Assembly (NCBI GenBank): GCA_965220385.1
Contig: OZ244825.1
Span: forward strand, 4,712,001 to 4,776,000
Origin: PCPOR2b sp965220385
GTDB taxonomy: Bacteria > Poribacteria > WGA-4E > PCPOR2b
Direction of reading: 5' to 3'
DNA: 64,000 bases
The position numbers and the translations under genes are program-made. Every line of letters begins with the position of its first letter. Position 1 is the first letter of the stretch. The notes beneath the pieces were generated by a model that saw only the letters and a list, made by a program, of their open reading frames with translations, had not been told where the DNA came from and did no database searches. Shown here one piece after another: positions 45,822 through 53,712 of this stretch.

Positions 45822-47384
45822 ATGGCACAGAAGATAGCAGCCATGCGACAGATGTTTTCAGAACTCCCTGAAACTTCAATTTATAGCCCAGTGACGGAGG
45901 CATTGCAAACCGCAGGGCAATTAGCTGAACAGGGCATTGCAAATGTCCTCAAAGCGTTTAGCACAATGCCTCAGTCAACGAAGGTCTTCGCAAATCCGGT
46001 CTTACATCGCGCGAAAGTCGATTGCAATGGTGCAGATATAACACTAGATATCCGAAGTTTTGGTATCCGCGGCGTAATTCAAGAGAGCGAAATTGTCGCC
46101 AGCGGACCCGCACCCGCGTATGTAATTTTTGTTGGTCTGTTCGGAAGAAGACCTGAAAAGGGACAGAACGGTGTCGATCAAGAGGGAGTACTCAGGGAAC
46201 TGATTAATCGCAAATTCTACCGAGCTAGAAGGGTTATCAGGGAAGATATTTCGGGATGCCAGACATTAATCGAGCAGGTCGCTAACTTTGTCCAAACATT
46301 TCCAGAATTAGGACCAGAACTCGCCATTCAACATTTTTCGACACTGAGAAAAGCAAACCGAGCGAAAAACCGCATTCCAGAGCGCGGACTGAACGACGAA
46401 AGGCGTGAGGGCCGCCTTCTACTTCAAATGATTGGCACACACATGGAAAACGTAGCTGTGGGTGCGATATCCGCTTATATGCGCGGCTTACTGGACAGGA
46501 ACGCTAATTTAACTTCCAAGCAACTCGTTCATCAAACAGATGTACTTATCACCGAAGAGGAACGCACCGGCAAAACAGCATTTCAGACCTGCTACAGTCT
46601 TCTACTCGGGCGCCGTGCCAATGAAGTTGAGAGTAAAGCCATGGAGCGGATGGGAATCATACAAACCCACCACGGCTCAGCAGGATCCAACATGGTCGCT
46701 CGATATATGGCAACGTTACATACTCCCTCCGTTTCTGACTTCTTGACTGCCGCTCACATGAATCTTGATGGCGATCGCCATTTTGGCGCGATTCACGATA
46801 TGACACACTTTATCAATGCACTTGAGCAACTCGCCCCGGCAAAACGTGAAGAAGCTATCCGGAACGAAGTACTAGGTGGTGGGATACCAACATTTGGTCA
46901 CCCAGAAATCGCTGCCGCCGGTAGAGTTGACGAAATCCAGCAAGATCCGAGACCCGCAATTTATATTGAACCCATTTTGCAGGCAATAGACAGTGGGGAT
47001 CTTGCACTTGACGACAAACAAAAGCAGCGGCTCGACATGATTCAACGTATCTACCAAATCGCGTTTGTTGAGGGCGTAATTAAGCCGGGACGAGAACAGG
47101 ACCCGCCGCTTCGTTTGACTCCAAACACAGATTTCGGTGGCTGGGCGGTTCAAGAGGCGTTGGGTATCCACGAGTTGGATCGAACGCTCCTCACCTATAT
47201 CTTCAGAGGATTCGGCTGGATGATGGACGGGCGGGAACAGTTACAAGATCGTCATATTATTCGCCCAGTCATCCCTCCCGATCCCCAGATAATCCCCACA
47301 GATAGCAGTGATTCAACGATACCGGATATAGTTGTTTCAACTCACAATCGACTGGTTCAGGGGGATGCCTTTTCCGCGCATTAA
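45822..47384 (+). CDS. Citrate synthase-family protein, divergent
   Basis: 520 aa; AAGGAG lies 8 nt before the ATG. Overall similarity is weak, but the citrate synthase order of motifs is present: HHGSAGSNMVARYMATLHTP (~283-302) at the first active-site region, GAIHDMTHF with His325 where GPLHGGA is usual, TFGHPEI with His360 in place of GFGHRVY, then DPRP, and PNTDFGGWAVQEALGI with Asp437, followed by GWMMDGREQLQDRHIIRP. The His-His-Asp triad is thus kept while the surrounding residues, including the Arg after the second His, differ. Isocitrate and malate dehydrogenase genes follow, which supports a TCA-cycle role; 2-methylcitrate or another acyl-CoA condensation remains possible. Confidence 0.75.
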   Translation: MAQKIAAMRQMFSELPETSIYSPVTEALQTAGQLAEQGIANVLKAFSTMPQSTKVFANPVLHRAKVDCNGADITLDIRSFGIRGVIQESEIVASGPAPAYVIFVGLFGRRPEKGQNGVDQEGVLRELINRKFYRARRVIREDISGCQTLIEQVANFVQTFPELGPELAIQHFSTLRKANRAKNRIPERGLNDERREGRLLLQMIGTHMENVAVGAISAYMRGLLDRNANLTSKQLVHQTDVLITEEERTGKTAFQTCYSLLLGRRANEVESKAMERMGIIQTHHGSAGSNMVARYMATLHTPSVSDFLTAAHMNLDGDRHFGAIHDMTHFINALEQLAPAKREEAIRNEVLGGGIPTFGHPEIAAAGRVDEIQQDPRPAIYIEPILQAIDSGDLALDDKQKQRLDMIQRIYQIAFVEGVIKPGREQDPPLRLTPNTDFGGWAVQEALGIHELDRTLLTYIFRGFGWMMDGREQLQDRHIIRPVIPPDPQIIPTDSSDSTIPDIVVSTHNRLVQGDAFSAH

Positions 47385-47523
47385 GCGATAGCACATAGGA
47401 ACCTGCACACAATTTCCCAAAACCTGAACCCAAGAGTTCACTAGTAGTCAGGCTCATCTAATCTTCGTAATGGAATCCTTCCCATGCGATCTGAGCCGCC
47501 GTTATTTTAGAAAGGAGTCCAGA

Positions 47524-48732
47524 GTGGTCAATTCAGAAGCAATTGAGACCGCGAAAGAACATTTCGGAAATGTCTTGCAGCAACAACTTGAAAGGGTCGA
47601 GAGACTCAAACAAGAGCCAGATTGGACGGATTATAGCTCTATTTCGCCTATCATTGTTGGAATGCTCGGCGGCGACGGTATCGGTCCAACTATCAGTGCT
47701 GAAACCCAGCGTGTACTTGAATATCTCCTACGCGATCCGGTCGGCAGTGGAAGGGTTGAGTTTCGGGTCGTCGAGGGGCTTACCATCGAAAACCGCGCCG
47801 CAAAGATGCAGTCGATACCGGACGATGTGCTCGAAGAGATTAAGAAATGCCACGTAACACTAAAGGGACCGACTCACACACCCGAACAAGGGGATGGGTG
47901 GCCCAATATAGAGAGTGCGAACGTCTCTATGCGTAAGGCGCTCGACCTATTCGCCAATGTCCGTCCGGTGCGCGTTCCTGCCGAAAATATTGACTGGACC
48001 TTCTTCCGTGAAAACACTGAAGATATGTATGCGCTTGGAAGCCAAGGTATCAATGTCACCGATGATCTGGGCATAGATTTTCGCGTTATCACCAGCCAAG
48101 GATCTGAGCGGATTATCGAGGCAGCCTTTGCCCACGCAAAACGTACCGGCAGAACTAAAGTAACAGTCGTCACGAAAGCAAACATCGTCAAAACGACCGA
48201 CGGTAAGTTTCTCGATTTTGGTCGCCAAATCGCGCAACGGTATCCGGATATAGAGTGGGATAGTTGGTACATCGACATTATGACCGCAGCACTGATAAAT
48301 CCAGCGCGTCAACAGGATTTTCAGGTGCTCGTGATGCCCAACCTCTACGGTGATATCTTGACTGACGAGGCAGCCCAAATTCAGGGCGGTGTCGGAACCG
48401 CTGGCAGTGCAAATATCGGCAAGCAATCTGCCATGTTTGAGGCGATCCACGGGAGTGCTCCACGAATGGTACAAGAGGGAAGAGCACAGTACGCCGATCC
48501 AAGCTCCCTTATCCGCGCTGGCGCTATGATGCTTGAACATATCGGATTCGATGAACTCGGTCAAAAACTGCATAAAGCCCTCGATATCTGCGGACAGTAC
48601 GAGCGCAAGGCCGTTATGACGGGACGTGACACAGGCGCGACCAGTGAGGCATTCGGAGACTACATCATGGAGACCGTTGAGGATGCCAATGTTGAGGCGC
48701 GGTGGGAAGAATATGTGAACGCTGAAGCATGA
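47524..48732 (+). CDS. icd: Isocitrate/isopropylmalate dehydrogenase-family protein, probable isocitrate dehydrogenase
   Basis: 402 aa from GTG 47524, with AAAGGAG 6 nt upstream; an in-frame ATG at 47470 has no ribosome site. Family motifs: LGGDGIGPTISAETQRV, TLKGPTHTPE, NVSMRKALDLFANVRPVR, FRENTEDMYAL, TVVTKANIVKTTDG (catalytic Lys), MPNLYGDILTDEAAQIQGGV and FEAIHGSAP. It oxidises isocitrate to 2-oxoglutarate and CO2, most likely with NAD(P). It lies between the citrate synthase-like gene and mdh. The N-terminal ~30 residues are a helical extension. Confidence 0.88.
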   Translation: MVNSEAIETAKEHFGNVLQQQLERVERLKQEPDWTDYSSISPIIVGMLGGDGIGPTISAETQRVLEYLLRDPVGSGRVEFRVVEGLTIENRAAKMQSIPDDVLEEIKKCHVTLKGPTHTPEQGDGWPNIESANVSMRKALDLFANVRPVRVPAENIDWTFFRENTEDMYALGSQGINVTDDLGIDFRVITSQGSERIIEAAFAHAKRTGRTKVTVVTKANIVKTTDGKFLDFGRQIAQRYPDIEWDSWYIDIMTAALINPARQQDFQVLVMPNLYGDILTDEAAQIQGGVGTAGSANIGKQSAMFEAIHGSAPRMVQEGRAQYADPSSLIRAGAMMLEHIGFDELGQKLHKALDICGQYERKAVMTGRDTGATSEAFGDYIMETVEDANVEARWEEYVNAEA

Positions 48733-48899
48733 TTGGAATAATGCGTAACGAGTAATACGTAAGGGATTATCCGCACAGCCACCGTCATTCCGTAGACAGT
48801 CTTTTTACGCATTACGTATTATTTTTCAGAGAACACAGAGCAATCAGCAGCAACTCATTGCTAAAGTGTTTCACCGGTAATCTATCATAGGAAAAACGA

Positions 48900-49826
48900 A
48901 TGGCTCGAAAAAAAATTAGTGTAATTGGTGCTGGAAACGTCGGCGCAACCGCCGCGCTGTTCATCGCACAAAAGCAGCTTGGCGATGTCGTGATGGTTGA
49001 TATCATTGATGGCGTCCCACAGGGGAAAAGTTTGGATATGGCACAGGCATCACCCGTTGAAATGTTCGATGCGAGTGTCACAGGTTCAACAGGTTACGAA
49101 GAGACAGCGGGATCCGATGTGGTAATTATTACTTCCGGATCGCCTCGTAAACCGGGAATGACCCGCGAGGACCTATTGCAAACTAATGCGAACATCGTTG
49201 GCAGCGTCACGGAAAACGTTGTGAAACACTCGCCAGATTGCATTATCGTGATGTTGACCAATCCGCTGGACATCATGACCTACCACGCCTGGAAGGTTTC
49301 TGGATTCCCGTCCAATCGGGTAGTTGGACAGGCAGGCGTGCTCGATTCTGCGCGTTTCCGTTACTTTATCTCCCTCGAATTGGGTGTATCCGTTGAGGAC
49401 ATCAGCGCCCTCGTGATGGGCGGGCACGGAGATACAATGGTGCCCCTGCCACGTTATACAACGGTTGGCGGAATCCCAATTCCGCAACTAATTTCTGCCG
49501 AACGAATTGAGGAGATGGCACAGCGCACACGAGATGGCGGTGCAGAGGTAGTCGATCTTCTGAAGACGAGTGGTTACTACGCAGCAGGCGCCTCGCTTGC
49601 TCAGATGGCCGAGGCAATCATCCGTGACAAAAAACGGCTCATCCCCTGTGCAGCACACCTGACCGGACAGTTTGGTATCAATGACCTATATATTGGTGTC
49701 CCGATCAAATTGGGAGCGGCTGGTGTGGAACAGATTATCGAAGTCGAATTGACCGATGATGAAATCCAAGCGTTGCAAACGTCGGCTCAGACGTATCGGG
49801 AAGGGATTGAGTTGCTAGGGTACTAA
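48900..49826 (+). CDS. mdh: Malate dehydrogenase, LDH-like type
   Basis: 308 aa. NAD site ISVIGAGNVGATAA with Asp in VVMVDI, the substrate loop SGSPRKPGMTREDLL (the first Arg after SP marks malate rather than lactate specificity), TNPLDIMTY, and catalytic His in MGGHGDTMVPL. It interconverts malate and oxaloacetate. It completes a citrate synthase-like/icd/mdh group. No strong ribosome site is seen before the ATG. Separated by 167 bp from icd. Confidence 0.94.
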   Translation: MARKKISVIGAGNVGATAALFIAQKQLGDVVMVDIIDGVPQGKSLDMAQASPVEMFDASVTGSTGYEETAGSDVVIITSGSPRKPGMTREDLLQTNANIVGSVTENVVKHSPDCIIVMLTNPLDIMTYHAWKVSGFPSNRVVGQAGVLDSARFRYFISLELGVSVEDISALVMGGHGDTMVPLPRYTTVGGIPIPQLISAERIEEMAQRTRDGGAEVVDLLKTSGYYAAGASLAQMAEAIIRDKKRLIPCAAHLTGQFGINDLYIGVPIKLGAAGVEQIIEVELTDDEIQALQTSAQTYREGIELLGY

Positions 49827-49904
49827 TAACCCAAGTTGCTACTTATTGGAAATTGGGCTATTTTGCATATTTTTAGTGTTTTGAGTGGCGTGCTATTTAT
49901 CAGC

Positions 49905-50000
49905 CTCGCTCGGCTTGGATAGACATATCCAAGTCTCGGACTCTCGGAACGGAGCCATCTTTGTACCTATGCAGTGGATTTGGCAATCCACTGCGAGCAG
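49905..50000. repeat. Twin-hairpin repeat, copy 3 (inverted)
   Basis: CTTGGATA (49914-49921)/TATCCAAG (49926-49933) and CAGTGGATT (49972-49980)/AATCCACTG (49985-49993). Its reverse complement matches the 21957-22026 copy in both stems and in the linker. It lies in the gap between mdh and larC. Confidence 0.75.
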
Positions 50001-50127
50001 GTAATGGGCTTTATTCAGTTCCCATTCTCCCGTTTTACAACATCTTCCATAACTAGCAACTTAGGTTATTTTAGCCGTCATTTACTCAAGCTGATGCCAA
50101 TCCAGTTGCCAACGGAGGAAGAGTACA

Positions 50128-50985
50128 TTGAAGATCGCATATTTCGATTGTTTCTCAGGTATCAGCGGTGATATGATACTCGGTGCTTTGGTCGATGCAG
50201 GTGTCGATCCAGACGCACTGAATACAGAGTTAGCAAAGTTGAAACTTGACGAATTTACGCTGCGTTTTGAGAAAGCCACGAAACACAGTATCAGCGGCAC
50301 ACGGGCAGTCGTGGAAACAGATGATCCGACTGGCGATTCGCACGACCACAACGATTCCCCCGATACGCATCACCATCACACCCACGACCATGGTCATGGT
50401 CATGAACACAACCACGAACATCATGACCATCCGCACACACACGGTCCAAGCCGCCATCTCTCCGATATTTTCGCCATATTGGACAGTAGTGATCTTGAGG
50501 AAATAATCATTGATCGCGCAAAGCGAATCTTCGATCGACTGGCAGCGGCAGAAGCGAAAGTCCACAACACCTCCAAAGATCAGGTACACCTGCACGAAGT
50601 CAGCGGCATTGATGCGATTGTGGACATTGTTGGAGCCGTCGTTGGACTACACCTCCTAGAGATCGACGAAATCCACGCCTCTCCGCTTTCACTCGGCGGC
50701 GGCTTCGTCCGGTGCGCTCATGGACTCATGCCTGTCCCCGCACCGGGAACGATGGAGCTGCTGTGCGGAGTGCCCGTCCGACAGACCGAAATCCGAAAAG
50801 AGCTAGTGACCCCCACCGGTGCAGCCATTATCACGACGCTTGCGGATGAATTCGGCACAATACCAGAAATGACCATCGACCAAATCGGCTACGGTGCCGG
50901 CACACGCAACCTTGAAGAGCAACCCAATCTCCTACGGCTATGTGTCGGTAAAAAAAAAGTATCGAGGGTGATCAGGTCTGCGTAA
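50128..50985 (+). CDS. larC: LarC N-terminal part (nickel insertion for the nickel-pincer cofactor)
   Basis: 285 aa in the zero frame, from TTG 50128 with GGAGGAAGAG upstream. It opens IAYFDCFSGISGDMILGALVD, the LarC (DUF111) signature. A His-rich loop at residues ~71-107 (HHHHTHDHGHGHEHNHEHHD) is a nickel-binding stretch. VHLHEVSGIDAIVDIVGA and LVTPTGAAIITTLADEFG follow. LarC inserts Ni by a CTP-dependent reaction into the pyridinium-dithiocarboxylate cofactor of lactate racemase-type enzymes. The frame stops at 50983-50985, but the rest of LarC continues in the -1 frame. No larA, larB or larE is seen in the window. Confidence 0.9.
   Translation: MKIAYFDCFSGISGDMILGALVDAGVDPDALNTELAKLKLDEFTLRFEKATKHSISGTRAVVETDDPTGDSHDHNDSPDTHHHHTHDHGHGHEHNHEHHDHPHTHGPSRHLSDIFAILDSSDLEEIIIDRAKRIFDRLAAAEAKVHNTSKDQVHLHEVSGIDAIVDIVGAVVGLHLLEIDEIHASPLSLGGGFVRCAHGLMPVPAPGTMELLCGVPVRQTEIRKELVTPTGAAIITTLADEFGTIPEMTIDQIGYGAGTRNLEEQPNLLRLCVGKKKVSRVIRSA
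50950..50958 (+). promoter_or_regulatory. A9 slippery run, probable -1 frameshift site in larC
   Basis: Nine consecutive A. Reading the zero frame to AAA (50956-50958) and slipping back one base joins it to AGT-ATC-GAG-GGT-GAT, which leads into the conserved VIETNLDDMSPE. larC of Lactobacillus plantarum is known to be made by programmed frameshifting. Confidence 0.65.
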
Positions 50986-51395
50986 TTGAAACCAACCTCG
51001 ACGATATGTCGCCAGAGATCGCGGGCTACCTGATGGAGCGACTCTTTGAGCAAGGTGCCCTCGATGTTTTCATGACGCCAATTTTCATGAAGAAAGGTCG
51101 GGCGGCGACAAAGCTGAGTGTCCTCTGCACACCTCCCGTCCGCAATACTCTAAGTAAAATGCTTCTCGTAGAAACAACTACGTTTGGCGTCAGATCCTAC
51201 ACCGTTGACCGATTAAAACTTACCCGTGATTTTGTCGATATCCAAACGCGGTGGGGCACTGTTCGTGCGAAGTGCGGATATTTGGAGGGGCAGTTAATTA
51301 AAACAGTCCCCGAATATGAAGATTGCAAGGGGCTCGCGGAACAACACGGTGTGCCACTCAGGGAGATCTACGAAGCAGCGATCCGACAATTGTGA
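50958..51395 (+). CDS. larC: LarC C-terminal part, read in the -1 frame
   Basis: From the slippery run the frame encodes GDQVCVIETNLDDMSPEIAG, followed by LMERLFEQGALDVFMTPIFMKKGRAATKLSVLC, described here by position, and ends REIYEAAIRQL. This is the second half of LarC (LarC2 in L. plantarum), the part that binds CTP in the studied protein. The first ATG in this frame is 51006, which has no ribosome site and would cut the conserved ETNLDD segment, so frameshifting or a sequencing error in the A-run is more likely than independent translation. Confidence 0.85.
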   Translation, partial: SIEGDQVCVIETNLDDMSPEIAGYLMERLFEQGALDVFMTPIFMKKGRAATKLSVLCTPPVRNTLSKMLLVETTTFGVRSYTVDRLKLTRDFVDIQTRWGTVRAKCGYLEGQLIKTVPEYEDCKGLAEQHGVPLREIYEAAIRQL

Positions 51396-51479
51396 TGGAT
51401 TTCTGAAAGGATAACTTCTTTTCTGCCTCTTTGTACATAAAATTGTCTAAACTCTAGGAATTTAATAGGAGGTTTATAG

Positions 51480-52223
51480 ATGTACAAGGAACATCCGGCT
51501 TTCAGTCCTCCAAAAGATGACGCGGTGTTATGGCGATACATGGACTTTACCAAATTTGTTTCCCTTTTGGAAAAGAATGCACTGTTTTTTGTGCGGTTAG
51601 ACAAATTAGAAGATCCTTTTGAAGGTGCTTTTCCGACGAAGAACAAAGAGTTAAATCTTGTAGCTTTTCAAACTTATAATGAACCGATAAGCGAAGAAAG
51701 ATTCCAACAAATAAGGAATGTTCAGAAGTCGTGGCATCCGTATACGCTGATCAATTGCTGGCATGAGAACCCTCATGAATCAGCAGCCATGTGGAAATCG
51801 TACTCAAGAGAAACGGATGGTATTGCGATTAGGACTGATTTTAATTCTTTCAAACGAAGTTTGATAAGCCCCGAAGAAATCCATGTCGGGAAAGTTAATT
51901 ATATTAACTATAAAAGTCATGTGATTCCTGAAACTAATCTAGCCTATTCATTTCTACATAAGCGACTGGATTTTAAATACGAACAAGAAGTCAGGGCAAT
52001 AACAATTTCGCAACGTCCTGATGAGACTGGCAGTATAACTAGACATCTTTGCGACATTGGCAACTATTATGAGGTTGACTTGTCGTTCTTAATCAAAGAA
52101 GTATTTGTTGCACCTTATGCTCACGATTGGTTCTTTGAACTTGTCAAGTCCGTTGCAAATCGTTATGGGTTAAAGACACATGTTATTAAATCCAGCCTAG
52201 CCGACGAGCCTACATGGGATTAA
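51480..52223 (+). CDS. DUF2971-family protein
   Basis: 247 aa; GGAGG lies 9 nt before the ATG. LWRYMDFTKFVSLLEKNALF, RLDKLEDPFEGAF, INCWHENPHESAAMWKSY, GIAIRTDFNSFK and FKYEQEVRAITIS follow the DUF2971 pattern. The function is unknown; such genes are often near phage-defence or restriction genes, and here a methyltransferase-nuclease and an AlbA_2 gene follow. Soluble, with no signal peptide. Confidence 0.85.
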   Translation: MYKEHPAFSPPKDDAVLWRYMDFTKFVSLLEKNALFFVRLDKLEDPFEGAFPTKNKELNLVAFQTYNEPISEERFQQIRNVQKSWHPYTLINCWHENPHESAAMWKSYSRETDGIAIRTDFNSFKRSLISPEEIHVGKVNYINYKSHVIPETNLAYSFLHKRLDFKYEQEVRAITISQRPDETGSITRHLCDIGNYYEVDLSFLIKEVFVAPYAHDWFFELVKSVANRYGLKTHVIKSSLADEPTWD

Positions 52224-52254
52224 ATTGTAGTGGCACTTCGGTATTGAAGCACTT

Positions 52255-52428
52255 TTGATTAAACTTGGACCCGCTGGAACGATCCGCTTTCTCCATCAGT
52301 ATGACACGGGCAAGGGTAATTGCTCCATTGATCGGCATCAACGACTTACCGTCCCAGATGTCGAGACGCTCGCAAACCAGATTAAACAAGCACGCAAGTT
52401 GGAGAGTCCGGAAGCAAGTGGTCCATAA
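52255..52428 (+). pseudogene. Small conserved-looking ORF, probably N-terminally truncated
   Basis: About 57 codons from TTG 52255 read LGPAGTIRFLHQYDTGKGNC and SIDRHQRLTVPDVETLANQI. I recall this wording from small proteins of unknown function in cyanobacteria and Poribacteria. The frame is open back to a stop near 52228, there is no ribosome site, and the DUF2971 gene ends just upstream. It may be a remnant or a real small gene with an unusual start. Confidence 0.4.
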
Positions 52429-52451
52429 ATCGTCATAAGGCATACGAAATT

Positions 52452-53705
52452 ATGAACTGGAAAGACAAGACAATTTTCATCGGGGATAACCTTCACATCA
52501 TGCGGGGGATGAATAGCGATAGTGTAGATCTCATCTACCTCGATCCGCCGTTCAACTCCAATCGCAATTACGCTGCCCCTATCGGCAGCAAGGCCGCGGG
52601 TGCCGCCTTCAAAGATACTTGGACACTTTCCGACGTTGACCAAGCCGAACATGGCGAACTTGCCGAGCAATCCCCACCCCTGCACACGATGATACAAGCA
52701 GCGCGAGAAATACATGGAAAGGGAATGCAGAGCTACCTGATTATGATGTCTACCCGCCTACTGGAGATGGAACGTATCCTAAAAGACACCGGCAGCATCT
52801 ACCTCCACTGTGATTCGACAGCGAGCCATTATCTGAAGTTGGTCATGGATAGCATATTTGGTAAGGGCAACTTTCGGAATGAGATCGCGTGGCATTATTC
52901 AGGATGGAACGCTCGACTAAGCAAATCATTTTCGAGCCGTCATGACGTTATCCTGTTCTATGGAAAGTCAAATAAGCAGAAATTCAATTCTTATGCCGTG
53001 GACTGGGAATCGGAAGAAGAGTATATCCGTGTGAGAAGGCAAAAAGTGCATGTTGACGACACAGGAAGAAAATATGTATTGTCTGACGGAGGAGGTGGGA
53101 CAAGAGTAAGAAGATACCTTGAAGAAGCGATGGCATACGGTAAGCCAGTTGATGATGTGTGGGATATTCCTAAATTAAACAATTCATCAAAAGAGCATCT
53201 TGGTTATCCGACTCAAAAACCTCTTGCCCTTCTCGAACGCATCATCAAAACCAGTAGCAATCCCGGCGATGTGGTGTTTGATCCCTTCTGTGGGTGTGCC
53301 ACGACATTGGTAGCGGCGGATCGGTTGCAGCGGTCATGGGTAGGGATTGACATTTCACCAAAGGCAGCAGAGTTGATTGTTACGCGCATTAGGGATGATC
53401 AGGGAGGGTTGTTACAGCAGATTACCGCACGGGACGATTACCCACAACGCACTGATATGAGCGATATACCGCCTGTCCGAACGCATAAGCACGCACTGTA
53501 TGGACACCAGGAGGGGATATGTGGAGGTTGCGAGATTCACTTCCCGTTTCGCAATTTGACGATAGATCACAAAATCCCTCGCAGCAAAGGTGGGACAGAT
53601 CACTTTGAAAATCTGTGGCTGTTGTGTGGGGCTTGCAATTCGACAAAGGGAACAGGAACAGTTGCGGAGTTGCGGGTAAAGTTGAACCAAAACGAAAGGG
53701 GCTAA
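52452..53705 (+). CDS. DNA methyltransferase fused to a C-terminal HNH endonuclease domain
   Basis: 417 aa. Motif IV DPPF (residues 31-34) precedes motif I FDPFCGCATT (276-285), the circular order of beta-class N6-adenine/N4-cytosine methyltransferases; HLGYPTQKPLALLERII precedes motif I as usual. Residues ~345-400 add an HNH domain: CGGC (357-360), IDHKIPRSKGG with Asp372-His373, Asn387 in FENLWLLCGAC and CGAC (392-395), a zinc-bound ββα-metal fold. One chain could thus both modify and cut DNA. The target sequence is unknown. The AlbA_2 gene begins 7 bp downstream, so the two are probably cotranslated. Confidence 0.88.
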   Translation: MNWKDKTIFIGDNLHIMRGMNSDSVDLIYLDPPFNSNRNYAAPIGSKAAGAAFKDTWTLSDVDQAEHGELAEQSPPLHTMIQAAREIHGKGMQSYLIMMSTRLLEMERILKDTGSIYLHCDSTASHYLKLVMDSIFGKGNFRNEIAWHYSGWNARLSKSFSSRHDVILFYGKSNKQKFNSYAVDWESEEEYIRVRRQKVHVDDTGRKYVLSDGGGGTRVRRYLEEAMAYGKPVDDVWDIPKLNNSSKEHLGYPTQKPLALLERIIKTSSNPGDVVFDPFCGCATTLVAADRLQRSWVGIDISPKAAELIVTRIRDDQGGLLQQITARDDYPQRTDMSDIPPVRTHKHALYGHQEGICGGCEIHFPFRNLTIDHKIPRSKGGTDHFENLWLLCGACNSTKGTGTVAELRVKLNQNERG

Positions 53706-53712
53706 AAGTTAT

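Noticed and set aside
50986..51395. larC considered as a plain pseudogene
   Set aside because: Only one frame change, placed exactly at an A9 run, and both halves are otherwise well conserved; programmed frameshifting or a homopolymer read error is more likely.
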